Part shown: positions 33,991-44,879 of the stretch, in pieces
How positions within the stretch are numbered: position 1 is the stretch's first letter
How the letters are laid out: every line of letters starts with the position of its first letter
Source of the DNA: Dryomyza anilis
Lineage: Eukaryota; Arthropoda; Insecta; Diptera; Dryomyzidae
Assembly (NCBI GenBank): GCA_951804985.1
Contig: OX638133.1
Span: forward strand, 32,575,963-32,639,962
DNA: 64,000 nt
Reading direction: 5' to 3'
Notes under the pieces: generated by a model
The model's database searches: none
What the model was told of the DNA's origin: nothing
Seen by the model: the letters and a program-made list of their open reading frames with translations, nothing else
Made by a program: the position numbers and the translations under genes

Positions 33991-34475
33991 TTCTTTATTT
34001 TCTTTATTTCCAATCTAAAAGAAAAGAAAGGAAAATAAAATGAAAGAAAAGAAAAAAGAATAGAGTAGAGTAGAATTAAAGATATTAAAAAAGGAAATAA
34101 ATGAAAAGAAAAGAAAAGAAAAGAAAAGAAAAGAAAAGAAAAGAAAAGAAAAGAAAAGAAAAGAAAAGAAAAGAAAAGAAAAAAAAATAAAATAAAAGAA
34201 AAGAAAATGAAAATGAAAGAAAATGAAAGTAAATGAAAGAATATGAAAGAAAATGAAAGAAAATGAAAGAAAATGAAAGAAAAGACAAGAAAAGAAAAGA
34301 AAAGAAAAGAAAAGAAAAGAAAAAAAAGAAAAGAATAGAATAGAATAGAATAGAAAAGAAAATGAAAGAAATGAAAAGAAAAGAAAAGACAAGAAAAGAA
34401 AAGAAAATAAAAGAAAAGAAAAAAAAATAGAAAATAAATAAAAAGAAAACAAACCAAACCAAAAGAAAAGAAAAT
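33991..34475. repeat. (AAAAG)n purine microsatellite
   Basis: AAAAG units, with AAAATG and AATAG variants, run for almost 500 bases; the purest part is 34100-34180. The minus-strand Phe/Ser frames (up to 200 codons) are readings of this repeat. Confidence 0.9.
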
Positions 34476-34489
34476 ATCGAATTATATAA

Positions 34490-35290
34490 AATTTGCAATG
34501 AATAATTTGGCCATCAATGCCTATAAAATGCGCCTACTATGATTTACAGCGATTTAAAGAAGTTCGAAATTCAAACATTTTGACTTCATGCCTATAAAAT
34601 GCGCCTACTTTCGGCCCTCTAGTACATGATTTACAGCCAATTATAGAATTTCGAAAGTCAAAAATAAACAAAATATAAAATGCGTCTTCTTTCGAACCTC
34701 TAGGACTTTCCGGTCAGAATTTACAGCCATTGAAAGAAATTCGAAATTCAAAACCTGATTACTCCAGAACTGACTGATAGAAATTTTGAAATTTGCAGTG
34801 AATAATTTGGCCATCAATGACGATCTTTTTAGGATTGAAAATCAAAATTTTGGATTTCAATGGCTATAAAATGCACCTACTTTCGACCCTCTAGGACGCT
34901 CCGTTTAGTATTTACAGCCAATTAAAGAAATTCAAACTTTTAAAATTTGGATTTCAATCCCGCCGTTTATGATTTATAGCCATTTAAAGAAATTCGAAAT
35001 TCAAAACATGATTACTCCAGAACCTGATCGAATTTTATGAAATTTGCAGTGAATACTTTGGCCATCAATAGTTATAAAGTGCGCCTACGTTCGATTCTCT
35101 AGAACGGTTCGTTTGGGATTTACAGCCAATTAAAGAAATTTGAAATGCAAAAATTTTGATTTTAATGCCCATAAAATGTGCCTACTGTCGACCCTCTAGG
35201 ACGCTCCATTTAGGATTCTTAGCCAATTAATGAAAATCGAAATTCAAAACCTGATTACTCCAGAACCGACTGATCGAATTATATTAAATT
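34490..35290. repeat. degenerate satellite-like tandem array
   Basis: AATTTGCAGTGAATA.TTTGGC occurs near 34490, 34793 and 35040, and TATAAAATGCGCCTACTTTC with GACCCTCTAGGACG recurs about six times. ATTTACAGCCAATTAAAGAA and CCTGATTACTCCAGAAC recur too. Units vary in length (about 70-300 bp), indicating repeated unequal duplication and deletion. Confidence 0.8.
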
Positions 35291-35680
35291 TGTTCAATTA
35301 TTTCTTTTTTTTTGTTTATTAATTATTAATTTATATAATTATCTTTTATTTTTTTAATTATTTTTTTAATTATTCTTAGTTATTTTTTTTTTTGTTTGTT
35401 TTAGAAATCAATTCTAAAAATAAAACCAAGCATCACAGACTAGCAATCAGATTGAATGCCTTAGGCGAAATAAATAAAACAAAAATGAAACAAAAATTTA
35501 GCAAATTTATAAAAAAAGTGCAACAAGTGTTTTGACCTTCAAACGTCATTGCATCCTCGCTCACTGACGATATCCTTGAACTAAGCCAAAAGAAAGAGCG
35601 GAGGCAGCAGGTAGGCTAGGCACTCAAACAAGTGATCGATCAAACAATTGAACAATGAGTGAGAGCGTGTGCATATGCTA
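35291..35680. other. intergenic DNA
   Basis: An AT-rich part is followed by a somewhat GC-richer stretch from 35520 to 35670. No gene recognised. Confidence 0.35.
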
Positions 35681-35851
35681 CACTCAGAAAATAGTTTCCT
35701 AATATTAAGAAAAATTTACTTGAAATGGCGTAATGTTTTATTTAAGTTATTCCCTAAAATAGACAATATATCCTCATTATAAGAAACTCTTTTTCCTAAA
35801 CGCTATTTCAAGTGAAATTTTTCTTTATATTAAGAAACTGTTTTCTGAGTG
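35681..35851. mobile_element. 171-bp palindromic MITE with TA duplication
   Basis: CACTCAGAAAATAGTTTC at the left and GAAACTGTTTTCTGAGTG at the right are near-perfect inverses, and pairing continues for about 50 bases through AAGAAAAATTT and ACTTGAAAT. TA lies on both sides (35679-35680, 35852-35853). A small Tc1/mariner-type MITE is likely. Confidence 0.85.
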
Positions 35852-35853
35852 TA

Positions 35854-37034
35854 TTTAATTGTTGTAGTTGTTTATTTTATTTAAAAAGCTTTACAATGCG
35901 TTCGATTGCTCGCCTTGACCATCAGAACGGCGATCGCGCACTTTTATATTGAAAAATTGTGCGTCTCCAATGAGATCGCAATATGGCGGCGACGTTTAAT
36001 AGATTGCCGCCAGCAACAACTATACAATTACAACAACAACAGCAATAAAACAAGGTGACGACATATGCAGCAACTTCCGGTATTAATTGCTTTTAATACA
36101 TTTTTTTGCAGTCTCCTTAATAAGGTTGCTGTTAAAAAAGGTTTTATTTTTTTTTTATAAATAATTTTTTTTATATATTTTTTTTTATTATTTTTTTTCC
36201 TTTTTTTTTGCAAAATCACAACGCAAAGTGCGTAACCTTAAGTCAAGTGCGTTCGCTGTGGGAGCGCGACTGGTAACGTGGGTTTAATTTTTGCCATAAA
36301 TAAATTTTGTGTTTTTTTTTTTAGTTTTTTGTTATTTTTGTATGAATTATGTTCGCAAGTCATGTCATCGTAGCTGTTGATAAATCGCCACCAAATGAGG
36401 AGCATTTAACAATGCAAAAAGTCAATTATTTATTGAACAAGCCCACGAAGCGACGTTAAAAAAAAATAATAAAAAAAATAAAAAATAAAAAAAATAAAAA
36501 AATATAAAACTAACACAAAACTTAAATAACTTAAATCTTAACCAAATTTTATAAAAAAAAAAAAGATTTTTAATGATAAATGTGAGCAAACAAACAATTG
36601 CTAAAATATTGACCTTGATGGGATTTTTTTGTTAAGTAACGGCTTTCGTATGTAGCGTGTTCTCCTGACATTTGTACTGATTATTTGCACGATTTTATTA
36701 TATTATAATGTTTTATACCAAAATTCATTTAAATAATGAATATCTTTGCTGTAAAAAAATTTGTTATTTATCTAAAAATATAATATAAGTGATGCAACAA
36801 CTAATTGACGTTTTTTGTGTTAAAGTTTAGTATGAATAACCATATAGTACGAATACCACACTAAAATACGACGAATTGTGAATACACTAATTGATTTTTA
36901 ATATCTGTGTATGAAATAAAAAGTATAAATCTATTTTTTTTTACTTTTCAGAAGAACATTTTTAAGCTTTACAACTGATTTCGAAAAATATTTTTAAACT
37001 TATTTTAAAAATTATATTTATAAATGTTGCACTG
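35854..37034. other. intergenic DNA, partly GC-richer
   Basis: 35890-36100 is less AT-rich, with GGCGATCGCGC and ATGGCGGCGAC. The rest has T-rich runs. No coding region was found. It could contain a regulatory element; nothing specific supports that. Confidence 0.3.
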
Positions 37035-37100
37035 CACCCAGATAAAAATTCCCTCAAATCTTATTAAAATTGGTCAATAGGACAATTATTGATTTAATAG

Positions 37101-38900
37101 CAAGGATTGAAACCGTAACCGAAACCGATATCCGTTTAAAACCGTTTTATTTTTAAAAACGAAACCGTAACCGCAACCGAAACCGTTATACGAAAATCAT
37201 AAATAAACCGATATAAACGGTTTCGGTTTTATACCGGTTTAAAACGGTTTTTAAAAAAGTACCTATAAATAGAAACAGAAAACATATTTTATTTTATATA
37301 GAAGATCTTAAGTAAAATGTCATTTAATAAAATTTTGAGTTCCTAAAATGTTTTCAAGGCTAAATAATATAAGCATCTTTAAAATACCTTCAAAAGTGCT
37401 TCAAAAGTCGCTTCAAAGAGATAAAATAGACAAAACAATGTTTTTTCTCTTTTCTTCGCTACACTAGTTCGTACATCGTTTGTGCATATGCACTGTGCTA
37501 TGCATATTATTATTTTTGTTTTACTTTTATACGTAGTTTTTTTGTTAATTATAAAATCATGAAGTTATCTTAAGTTAAGTTCTATGTGCATTATTTCTTT
37601 TAACTTATAAAGCAAAAAAAAATAAAATAATATATAAACATTTTCACAGTGTACCTCATATAGCTGATTGTATTTTTCTTTTTTTTCACAAATCCGCTGA
37701 TTCGGTTGAAAGTGCAACAACAACAAAAATGCGAATAAAGCAGCATCCAAGCTTTTGATAGAATTTTTGGCGGGAAATTTTTGTACCACAAAGAAAACTC
37801 GTTGTTGTTGCCAACTAGATAGCTGTACTAGATACATACATGTAGTGTGGTGCCATGCGACTGTCTGCTGTCATGCGTCTGTCCGTTGCCATGGGTCTGT
37901 CTGGTGTAATGCGTCTTTTTGTTGCCATGCAATGATACAGGATAGCAACGAAGAGTTGTCGTTGTGAAAGTGTGTGTGTATACGAATCGTAATTCGTTAT
38001 TGTTGTAATCTCTTCTTTCTGTAATTGTTTGCTTTGTAGCGTTTGAGTTTGTGTTCGCAAAGAAAAATGTTACCATGCAAGATATTATTTGTGTTCTCTT
38101 TACATACGGTACGTGTAGCATACGGATTTCTTTTAATCTCAGACGAAAACAGAAATATTAATGTATATGTTCATTTTATTTTTTTTTTTGTTAGTGAAAT
38201 AATTTATTTTTTGTTGAAGAATGATTTGTGAAAGTATGAAAAATGAGTAACTTAAATACAATTAGTGTTCAAATTCTATTCGTTTTCATAATTAATATGC
38301 AGTTTAAGTTATTTGTCTTCGATCTTTTATTTAAAATTTAAAAAGTAAAATTTTGCAAGATTCTTGCAAGCAAGAGCAAGAAAGGTATTGCAAGAACCAG
38401 ATCATATGTACCTATGCAAGAGCAAGACTCAGCGTGTAAGAACAAGACCAAGAACAAGATTACCATTTCTTTCCTTGCTCTTGCAAATGATCATCACTAT
38501 TTTACATATATTGCAGTTCACTGAATTGTTGAAATTTAATTTCTTTGGCTTTTATGGATGGAAATTGTAAAAAATTCTTCTTCTTTGCAATTCAAATAAT
38601 ATATCAGGTTATGTCAAAATGTTACTTTTCATTGGTTTGTGGTCACGAAATTTTAAATTTAAATTTTTTCTTGGCGTAATCAATTAAATAATTAATATAA
38701 CACAATATTTTAACTAAAATAACAACAAACATTGTTTAAATTACGTTTCCCACTTTACTCCAATATCATAATTTGAACATAACTTAGCACCATATAAACA
38801 ATGTTAAATTATTTGAAAAATAAAAACTGAAACCGTAACCGAAACGCAGAAAAACCGAAACCAAAATCGAAACCGTTATTCGTTTAGATTTCAATCCTTG
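37101..38900. mobile_element. 1.8-kb non-autonomous hAT-like element
   Basis: The ends are CAAGGATTGAAA and TTTCAATCCTTG, a perfect 12-bp inverted repeat. TTTAATAG is duplicated exactly on each side (37093-37100, 38901-38908). Both subterminal regions carry AACCG repeats (AAACCGTAACCGAAACC). The interior has a short 18-bp repeat with CCATGCGTCTGTC (37850-37930), a CAAGA-rich tract (38355-38470) and no transposase frame. The 8-bp duplication and short ends fit hAT. Confidence 0.88.
37850..37932. repeat. 18-bp minisatellite inside the hAT-like element
   Basis: Four to five units of the type GCCATGCGTCTGTCTGTT occur in a row with substitutions. Confidence 0.75.
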
Positions 38901-39062
38901 TTTAATAGTCTACAAAAAAATAAATATTTATATATAAACTTAATGGCAATGTCATGATATTTTCTGATTTTTATTGTTATTTTCCGATTAAAATAATAAT
39001 TTATTCTATTGTCTATTTTTAATAGTAAAACACTATTATTTATATAGTATATTTTCTGGGTG

Positions 39063-39498
39063 TGTAAATTCACAAAACTTTATACATTTTATTTGCCTTT
39101 TTGTGTTTGTGTATTCTTTTTTAAAGTTTTTTTTAACCATTTATGATGGTTTTAGATATTTATAGAGCTTTTTAATAAGGGTATATTTTTAAGTTTTGAA
39201 AATGGATTTTTTTATGTTTTATTATAATTAGGGACCTCTTTTCTCAAATCTAATTTTACGGAACAATAGTGAAGATATTTTGCTATTATAAAATTTTGTT
39301 TATACTGAATTGCAAATATTTTCTTAGTACTATATACATACAAACTTAACATTAATAGCAATAATTTAGATATTTATTTATTTTTAATTGTTGCGATATT
39401 TACGGCCCCCGACCTGCCACAATTTAAAGAGTTCAAACAAATAACTTACAGTGCGATTATAAGAAAATAAAGATTCAATAACAAATCGATTATTTAAA
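39063..39498. other. AT-rich intergenic DNA
   Basis: Nothing recognised apart from a short ACGGCCCCCGACCTGCC GC island near 39405. Confidence 0.35.
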
Positions 39499-39774
39499 TT
39501 AAAACAAATACATTGCAGTTAAATTTATTAATGTATAAAAATGAGAAGCACTTGGTGAACTTATGCGGAAAATGCAGTTAAACGGGAAGGTACTTATCCA
39601 GGGTTTACTGATATCAAACTCATTATTAAATCGCTTTCTTGTGTGTTTGTTCGGTACAAATTTAGTAATTGATTTTAAACTAACTTCCGGGAGAGCTAGT
39701 GATATCCTAGAACTAGATAACAATGCAATATTATCGTTTTCTTGTCTGTCTCTCCGTAATGGATCTGTCGCCAT
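39499..39774 (-). CDS. unrecognised 91-codon frame (candidate exon or small gene)
   Basis: On minus, an ATG at 39774 (A at -3, G at +4) opens 91 codons beginning MATDPLRRDRQENDNIALLS, a polar mixed sequence unlike the low-complexity frames elsewhere. Near the end, GTAAAC and GTACCT could serve as splice donors, which would make this a first coding exon of a minus-strand gene, but no partner exon was found. It could equally be a transposon remnant or chance. No family recognised. Confidence 0.22.
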   Translation of the reverse strand: MATDPLRRDRQENDNIALLSSSRISLALPEVSLKSITKFVPNKHTRKRFNNEFDISKPWISTFPFNCIFRISSPSASHFYTLINLTAMYLF

Positions 39775-40702
39775 GATTTAATATTAAAGACACTTTGATA
39801 TATGTATGATTTTAATTTGATGATGGGAGGCCTCTCGTATTCTGGTAACACGAAAATCTAACTGACACAAAAAAATAAGAAAAAATAATTAAATAAAAAA
39901 TATATTTAATGTACAAAGTTTTTAATGCTATTATATATTAAAAATTTTAGGAATTTTTAATTTAGTAAGAAATTAAAATTAGTTTGGTGGCAGCACTGCT
40001 TTTTATACTCTTCTTTCTGTCAACATTGTTCTCCTATTCAGCCATAGATGGCAACACAGGCAATGCAAACTATGCTACTACCGGTTGTTGTATGTGCTAA
40101 ATAATATAAAGTACGCTGTATAATTGGTTTATGTACGGGAGAAATTTTGATATACTTAAAATTTAAGTTAATCAAAAAAGTTATTTTTTATATTATCAAA
40201 ATAATCTTTATATAAAATATACAACAGCAACAATTCAGTTGTTGTTGTTTTGTTCTTATATTTATACATTTTGTGTTTTCTTAAACTGCACTAAGAAAAA
40301 ATAATATTTATGGTAGTCTTGCTGGAACTATCAATTCAAATTTATGCCTTGAAGCAAATATTCAAATATCCCATAATTTTAAATACACTTGCAGCAAAAC
40401 TCTTAGTATTTTTCACATATCACATATATCCAAATAGTTACGGGATGCCTGCCACAGCAAATATCGTGATTTGCGGTATATTTGCAGCAAAACTATTGCC
40501 ATTTGGCTGTACGCTAGAATTATACACAACAATAAGAAAATTCAATAGTGATTCGAAAAAAAGACGGAACCTTCATTGGTATAAGTGAAAAAAAGCAAAG
40601 GAATCGAAATTTTCAGCACGTGTTGTCTCAAAGACGATTAAAGTAATTTGCAATTAAGATAATGTTTAGGGCTGTGATAATTCTGGTAAAAATAATTCTT
40701 TT
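39775..40702. other. intergenic DNA with a 93-codon frame
   Basis: A + strand ATG frame (40310-40588) has two hydrophobic stretches and contains the phrase GCAGCAAAACT twice. It matches no family known to me. The surrounding DNA is AT-rich. Confidence 0.25.
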
Positions 40703-41126
40703 TATACCCTACACTAAGAGTGAAAGGGTATATTCAGTTTGGTACGCCGTTTGTAACACCCAGAAGAAAGCATCTCCGGTATGGAAAAGTATATATATTC
40801 TTGATCAGCATGACCTCCTGAGTCGATTTAGCGATGTCCGTCTGTCCGTCTGTCTGTCTGTCCGTCTGTCTGTCCGTCTGTCTGTCTGTCTGTTGAAATC
40901 CCTAAGACTTTTAAAATTGAAGAGCTAGATAAATGAAACTTATAACTTAGATTACTAATATACCTACGCTGTATGTGCGAAAAAATTGGCGAGATCGGTC
41001 CATGGTGACCTATGATCCGTAGGGTATTTATAGTCGGCTTAGACCGACTATAATTTTGATAATCCTAACTATCATAATTACACCTACTTTAAAATTTCCC
41101 ATGTGATCTAACCTTCCCAACTGGTT
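40703..41126 (+). mobile_element. DINE-1/INE-1-like element, copy b (internally deleted)
   Basis: It has the same ends and core as copies a and c, but the segment equivalent to about 42180-42488 is missing: the text jumps from GGTGACCTATGATCCG to TAGGGTATTTATAGTCGG. The GTCY tract and TATATATA tract are both present. Confidence 0.85.
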
Positions 41127-41369
41127 TTTTTTTTGTTTTATCTATATTTGAATGATTTAAATTGCAGATATTTAGATGTGCATAATGTGTCGTCTACTAA
41201 GTATATGTAATACTTAAATTTTAACAAACGTTAACAGTTCAAATTACTATAAAATTCTTTGAATCATGATGAATATTCGCAGTTATGCGAACATGTGTTT
41301 TTAATAATTCATGTGATTTATATATATTTTATATAAAAGTATACATGGTTTTAAAACAGCTGTATAAGT

Positions 41370-41722
41370 TGGATTACGATTACTTTTGATTACAATTACT
41401 AACGAATCGTAATCAAAAATTTTGATTACGTTTAGAAATAATCAAAAAGTAATTTGATTTTAGTACATTTTTGATTATTTTCACGAAAACTTAAAAAAAA
41501 AATTCAAAAAAATTTTTTTTTGATTATTTTCACAAATTTTTGGATAAGTTTTAGATTATTTAAAAATAATCAAAAAAAAGTAGTCCGATATTTTTTTTTT
41601 CATTATTTCAACTTTTTTTAGATTATTTTTTGATTATTTGAAAATAATCACAAAAAAGTAATTCGACTACTTTTTTTGATTATTTATATTTTTCTTAGAT
41701 TATTTTTTTGAATATTTGAATA
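41370..41722. repeat. degenerate TTTTGATTATTT repeats
   Basis: The words GATTAC, TTTTTGATTATTT and AATAATCAAAAAA alternate on both strands, giving many small inverted repeats, directly upstream of the second Helitron. The origin is unclear. Confidence 0.55.
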
Positions 41723-41728
41723 TTAATA

Positions 41729-43089
41729 TCTATATATAAAACTCATTTTCCGTTTGTTTGGCTCTTTGTTTGTGCACTATGCAAACTATCATCTATCTGT
41801 GACACGGATTTCTTAAATGTTGGAATATATATCCTACAGACCCAGGAGAAGATCACTATATAGTTTTCGTTGACCACTCCCACTTTTGCGCCCATTTTAA
41901 TACCCTACACTAAGAGTGAAAGGGTATATTCAGTTTGGTACACCGTTTGAAACACCCAGAAGTAAGCATCTCCGGTATGGAAAAATATATAAATATTCTT
42001 GATCAGCATGACCTCCTGAGTCGATTAAGCGATGTCCGTCTGTCCGTCTGTCCGTCTGTCTGTCTGTTGAAATCCCTACTACTTTTAAAATTGAAGAGCT
42101 AGATAAATGAAACTTATAACTTAGATTACTAATATACCTACGCTGTATGTGGCGAGATCGGTCCATTGTGACCTATGATCCGACCACTTATGTTCAAATA
42201 CTTCATATAAAATGTACATATAAAGATCAATTTTTATGTATACGTGCTTCGGTAAACTTTTTTGGTCAAATATATATTGACATCATGCTCAAATACATGA
42301 TAATAATGTTTTTAAGCGAAAAGACTTGTGGTTCACAAAAAAAAAAATCGAAATTCGGTACACCTACCCATTTGTAAATATGGGTATCAAATGAATGGAA
42401 ATTCTTCAGCGATGGAAAGTTTGTAGTTATTTTCAGGATTCGTATACCCTTCGTATACCACTTTGAATGGTTACCACACATATGTGTAGGGTATTTATAG
42501 TCGGCTTAGACCGACTAAAATTTTGATAATCCTAACTATCATAATTACACCTACTTTAAAATTTCCCATGTGATCTAACCTTCCCAACTGGTTATTTTTG
42601 GTGTATAAAAATTTGCATTACTAAGCTATAAAGTCCATAGAGTATCCTAAACCATAAAGAAGGGGAGAAAGGGAAGTGGCACCTCCAATAAAACCCTAAA
42701 AATATCTCAACCCTAATTTTATCAATTTCAACTAAACTCTAAAGATGTTAATGATGTTACTCATCTTACTTAATTTCAACAAACCAAACTCACCACACCA
42801 AAACTGACCACCTCACATACATCCCAAACATTATAAATTCCGTACCTTTTAATTTTTATGTTACTTACTCACTACACCAAACGCACCACCCTAAAACTCA
42901 CTATATCAAAATTCACCAAACCAAAACTAAATTTCAAACCTCTGCACCAGATTAAAATTTGGAATATATATCAGAAAAAGTTAACAAACTCAATCAAATT
43001 TGACAAAATAAATACTAAATATATTCTTTATATTGATTAAATGACTTCCATATCCTTTCATTCACAACATTTTTGCACGGGTCGTCAAA
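41729..43089 (+). mobile_element. non-autonomous Helitron, copy 2, split by a DINE-1-like insertion
   Basis: It begins TCTATATATAAAACTC after an A and ends with TTCACAACATTTTTGCACGG and GTCGTCAAAG, corresponding to the ends of copy 1. Decayed AACTCACCACACC units (about 42780-42930) match the minisatellite of copy 1. The expected terminal CTAG reads CAAG here. Confidence 0.7.
41899..42593 (+). mobile_element. DINE-1/INE-1-like element, copy c, nested in a Helitron
   Basis: Full-length relative of copy a, with a TACCCTACAC start, the core TTGATCAGCATGACC, (GTCY)n, the hairpin TAGTCGGCTTAGACCGACTA and the end CCTTCCCAACTGG. The Helitron sequence continues on both sides. Confidence 0.88.
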
Positions 43090-43135
43090 GACTGTCAAAG
43101 ATTAAAACTTCTAATTCAATAAATTAGTTACTCCG

Positions 43136-43324
43136 GCCTCAGCAGTCCAGAGGTAGCGCGCTGGACTTGCATTCTGAAGGTCTCGGGTTCGAATCCCGGC
43201 TTGGGCATGGGCGCTCGTGGTGATATTAACCGCAAAATCGTAGGGAATAGATTTCACAGTACAATGGATATAGTCTGTCTGAATGCTGTGGATCTTAGTA
43301 GATATTCCAAAAAAAAAAAAAAAA
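43136..43324 (+). repeat. tRNA-derived SINE family 2, full-length copy
   Basis: It begins GCCTCAGCAGTCCAGAGGTA, holds a perfect T-arm (CGGGTTCGAATCCCG), a body ending TAGTAGATATTCC, and a poly(A) tail. TACTCCG flanks both ends (43129-43135, 43325-43331), a 7-bp target duplication. The tRNA-like D-arm (TCCAG..CTGGA) still pairs. Confidence 0.9.
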
Positions 43325-43331
43325 TACTCCG

Positions 43332-43808
43332 AACTCAGAAGAATATAAAGTTTACATTTTTCAGTAGCCTTTACAATAAATTCTTTAGATCCATATTTTA
43401 AAGTGTCACAAATATTGTTTTTTTTTTATATTATGCTCATTATACGATAATAAAAAAGTAGCATTATTTATATTAAGAAAATATATTCTGAGATTATAGT
43501 AGAGTTTGGTTGATATTCTGAAAATTTGCAATTTTGTGTTTTTTACAGTTTTCAAGTTTATTGTCCTTCTTAACTGCAGTTTCTGTTTTCTGTTTCTATA
43601 AATTTAGAAAACCAGCAGCTCGTTCTGTAAATCAAGCGATTAAATTATCGATTTCTATGAAGTCAAAATTGTTCATATGTCAACAAAATGATTAGACATG
43701 AAATAAAAATTGGGTCATTTTGACGTCAAATCGAGTCGAAATGAGTCGACAATTTTTATCGGCAAAATTACAAAAACCACTTACCGATCAATTCATAATA
43801 AATATTCC
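43332..43808. other. AT-rich intergenic DNA
   Basis: Nothing recognised. Confidence 0.35.
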
Positions 43809-43810
43809 TA

Positions 43811-44411
43811 CACTGAGGGAAAAAAGTAATAAAATTAAATGAAAAAGTAATAAATTTAAATACTTTTCGACACGTTTTTCACCCGTTGTCTTTTTTATTT
43901 AAATTAAATACTTTTTATTTAAAATTAAAGTAAATACTTTTTATTTAAATTTATTACGTACGTAATAAAATTTGTTGTAAATAATATTTATTACTTTTTA
44001 TTAAGATAATAACATTTTAATTTAATCACAATATCATAAACATGTCAATTGATATTTTAAAATTATTTATATCATGTAAAGAAGTTTAGGAAAAGATAAA
44101 ATTATTATTTTTTACCTTTTTCGAAATTTTTATCACTCACATGGTGGACATTACCACGTATTACATAATTTTATCGTGGTTACTTTCAAAAACAAACTTT
44201 AATAATGTTAAAAATATATCTAAAATATATTTTTTTGAAATAATGAATTTCATTGCGTACGTAATAAAATTGAATACTTTTTATTTAATTAGAAATTAAA
44301 TACGCACGTAATATATTTTTGTATATAGTATTACTTTTTTTATTACAAACGTATTTAAATCAAATTTAAATAGATTTTATTTAATTTTATTACGTCACTT
44401 TTTTCATAGTG
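43811..44411. mobile_element. 601-bp MITE with TA duplication
   Basis: CACTGAGGGAAAAAAGTAAT and the inverse-related TTACGTCACTTTTTTCATAG..TG bound the element, followed in each case by AAAATTAAAT. TA lies on both sides (43809-43810, 44412-44413). Internal TAAATAC.TTT and ACGTAATAAA words recur in both orientations. Confidence 0.7.
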
Positions 44412-44661
44412 TACAAATTGTTTTTGTGAGTAATTTCTTCTACTAAAAATATTGTGAGGAAATCTTTTTTTTAAATTCATTTAAATGTTTTTCTGTCACT
44501 GGAAACTGAAACAAACTTCTGTAGATATGCGTATAACATAAAACTCTTTTACAACTATACAAATTTTTAATGAATGCCATTTAATTAACTAATTCTTCGC
44601 AGACTCAAAGACTAAAAGAAAACCAAACAAATTTTCAGCCTTTACGTAATACGAAGATGAT

Positions 44662-44866
44662 TAATTAACATATCAAACTGCACGACGCTCCACTTTTTGA
44701 CATCTGTTCCACATAATCGCGTACATAATACATAATAAGCCAGCGGATCATAAAAACTGAAACCGAAAATATTATGATAAATGTCAAATAGAACATGAGA
44801 TCCATAATACAAGCAAAAGTAAAAATACACAAAATCACAGCAAGTACGACAACATAAAATTTACTA
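44662..44866 (-). other. possible membrane-protein exon
   Basis: On minus, a T-rich tract ending GTTTTGTAG (a good 3' splice acceptor) precedes an open reading frame of about 66 codons with a strongly hydrophobic stretch (VVVLAVILCIFTFACIMDL, then a second, FIIIFSVSVFMIRWLIMYY), ending at a stop. This looks like a last exon of a small membrane protein, but no upstream exon, family or poly(A) signal was identified. Chance in AT-rich DNA is possible. Confidence 0.25.
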
Positions 44867-44879
44867 CAAAACAAAAAAA

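Larger units (their letters stand above)
37035..39062. mobile_element. CACCCAG-family MITE, copy 3, split by a hAT-like insertion
   Basis: CACCCAG at 37035 and CTGGGTG ending at 39062 bound a MITE whose two halves (37035-37100 and 38901-39062) join exactly as in the intact copies at 13467, 26292 and 58010. TG lies on both sides, a possible 2-bp duplication. Confidence 0.85.

Noticed and set aside
33855..34498. Three overlapping Phe/Ser frames on minus
   Set aside because: AAAAG microsatellite read in reverse.
40703..40928. Coding region with LSVCLSVRLSV-type repeats
   Set aside because: Reading of the (GTCY)n tract of a DINE-1-like element.
43136..43207. tRNA gene
   Set aside because: The tRNA-like head is followed by a conserved body, poly(A) tail and target duplication, and has a full copy elsewhere: it is a SINE.
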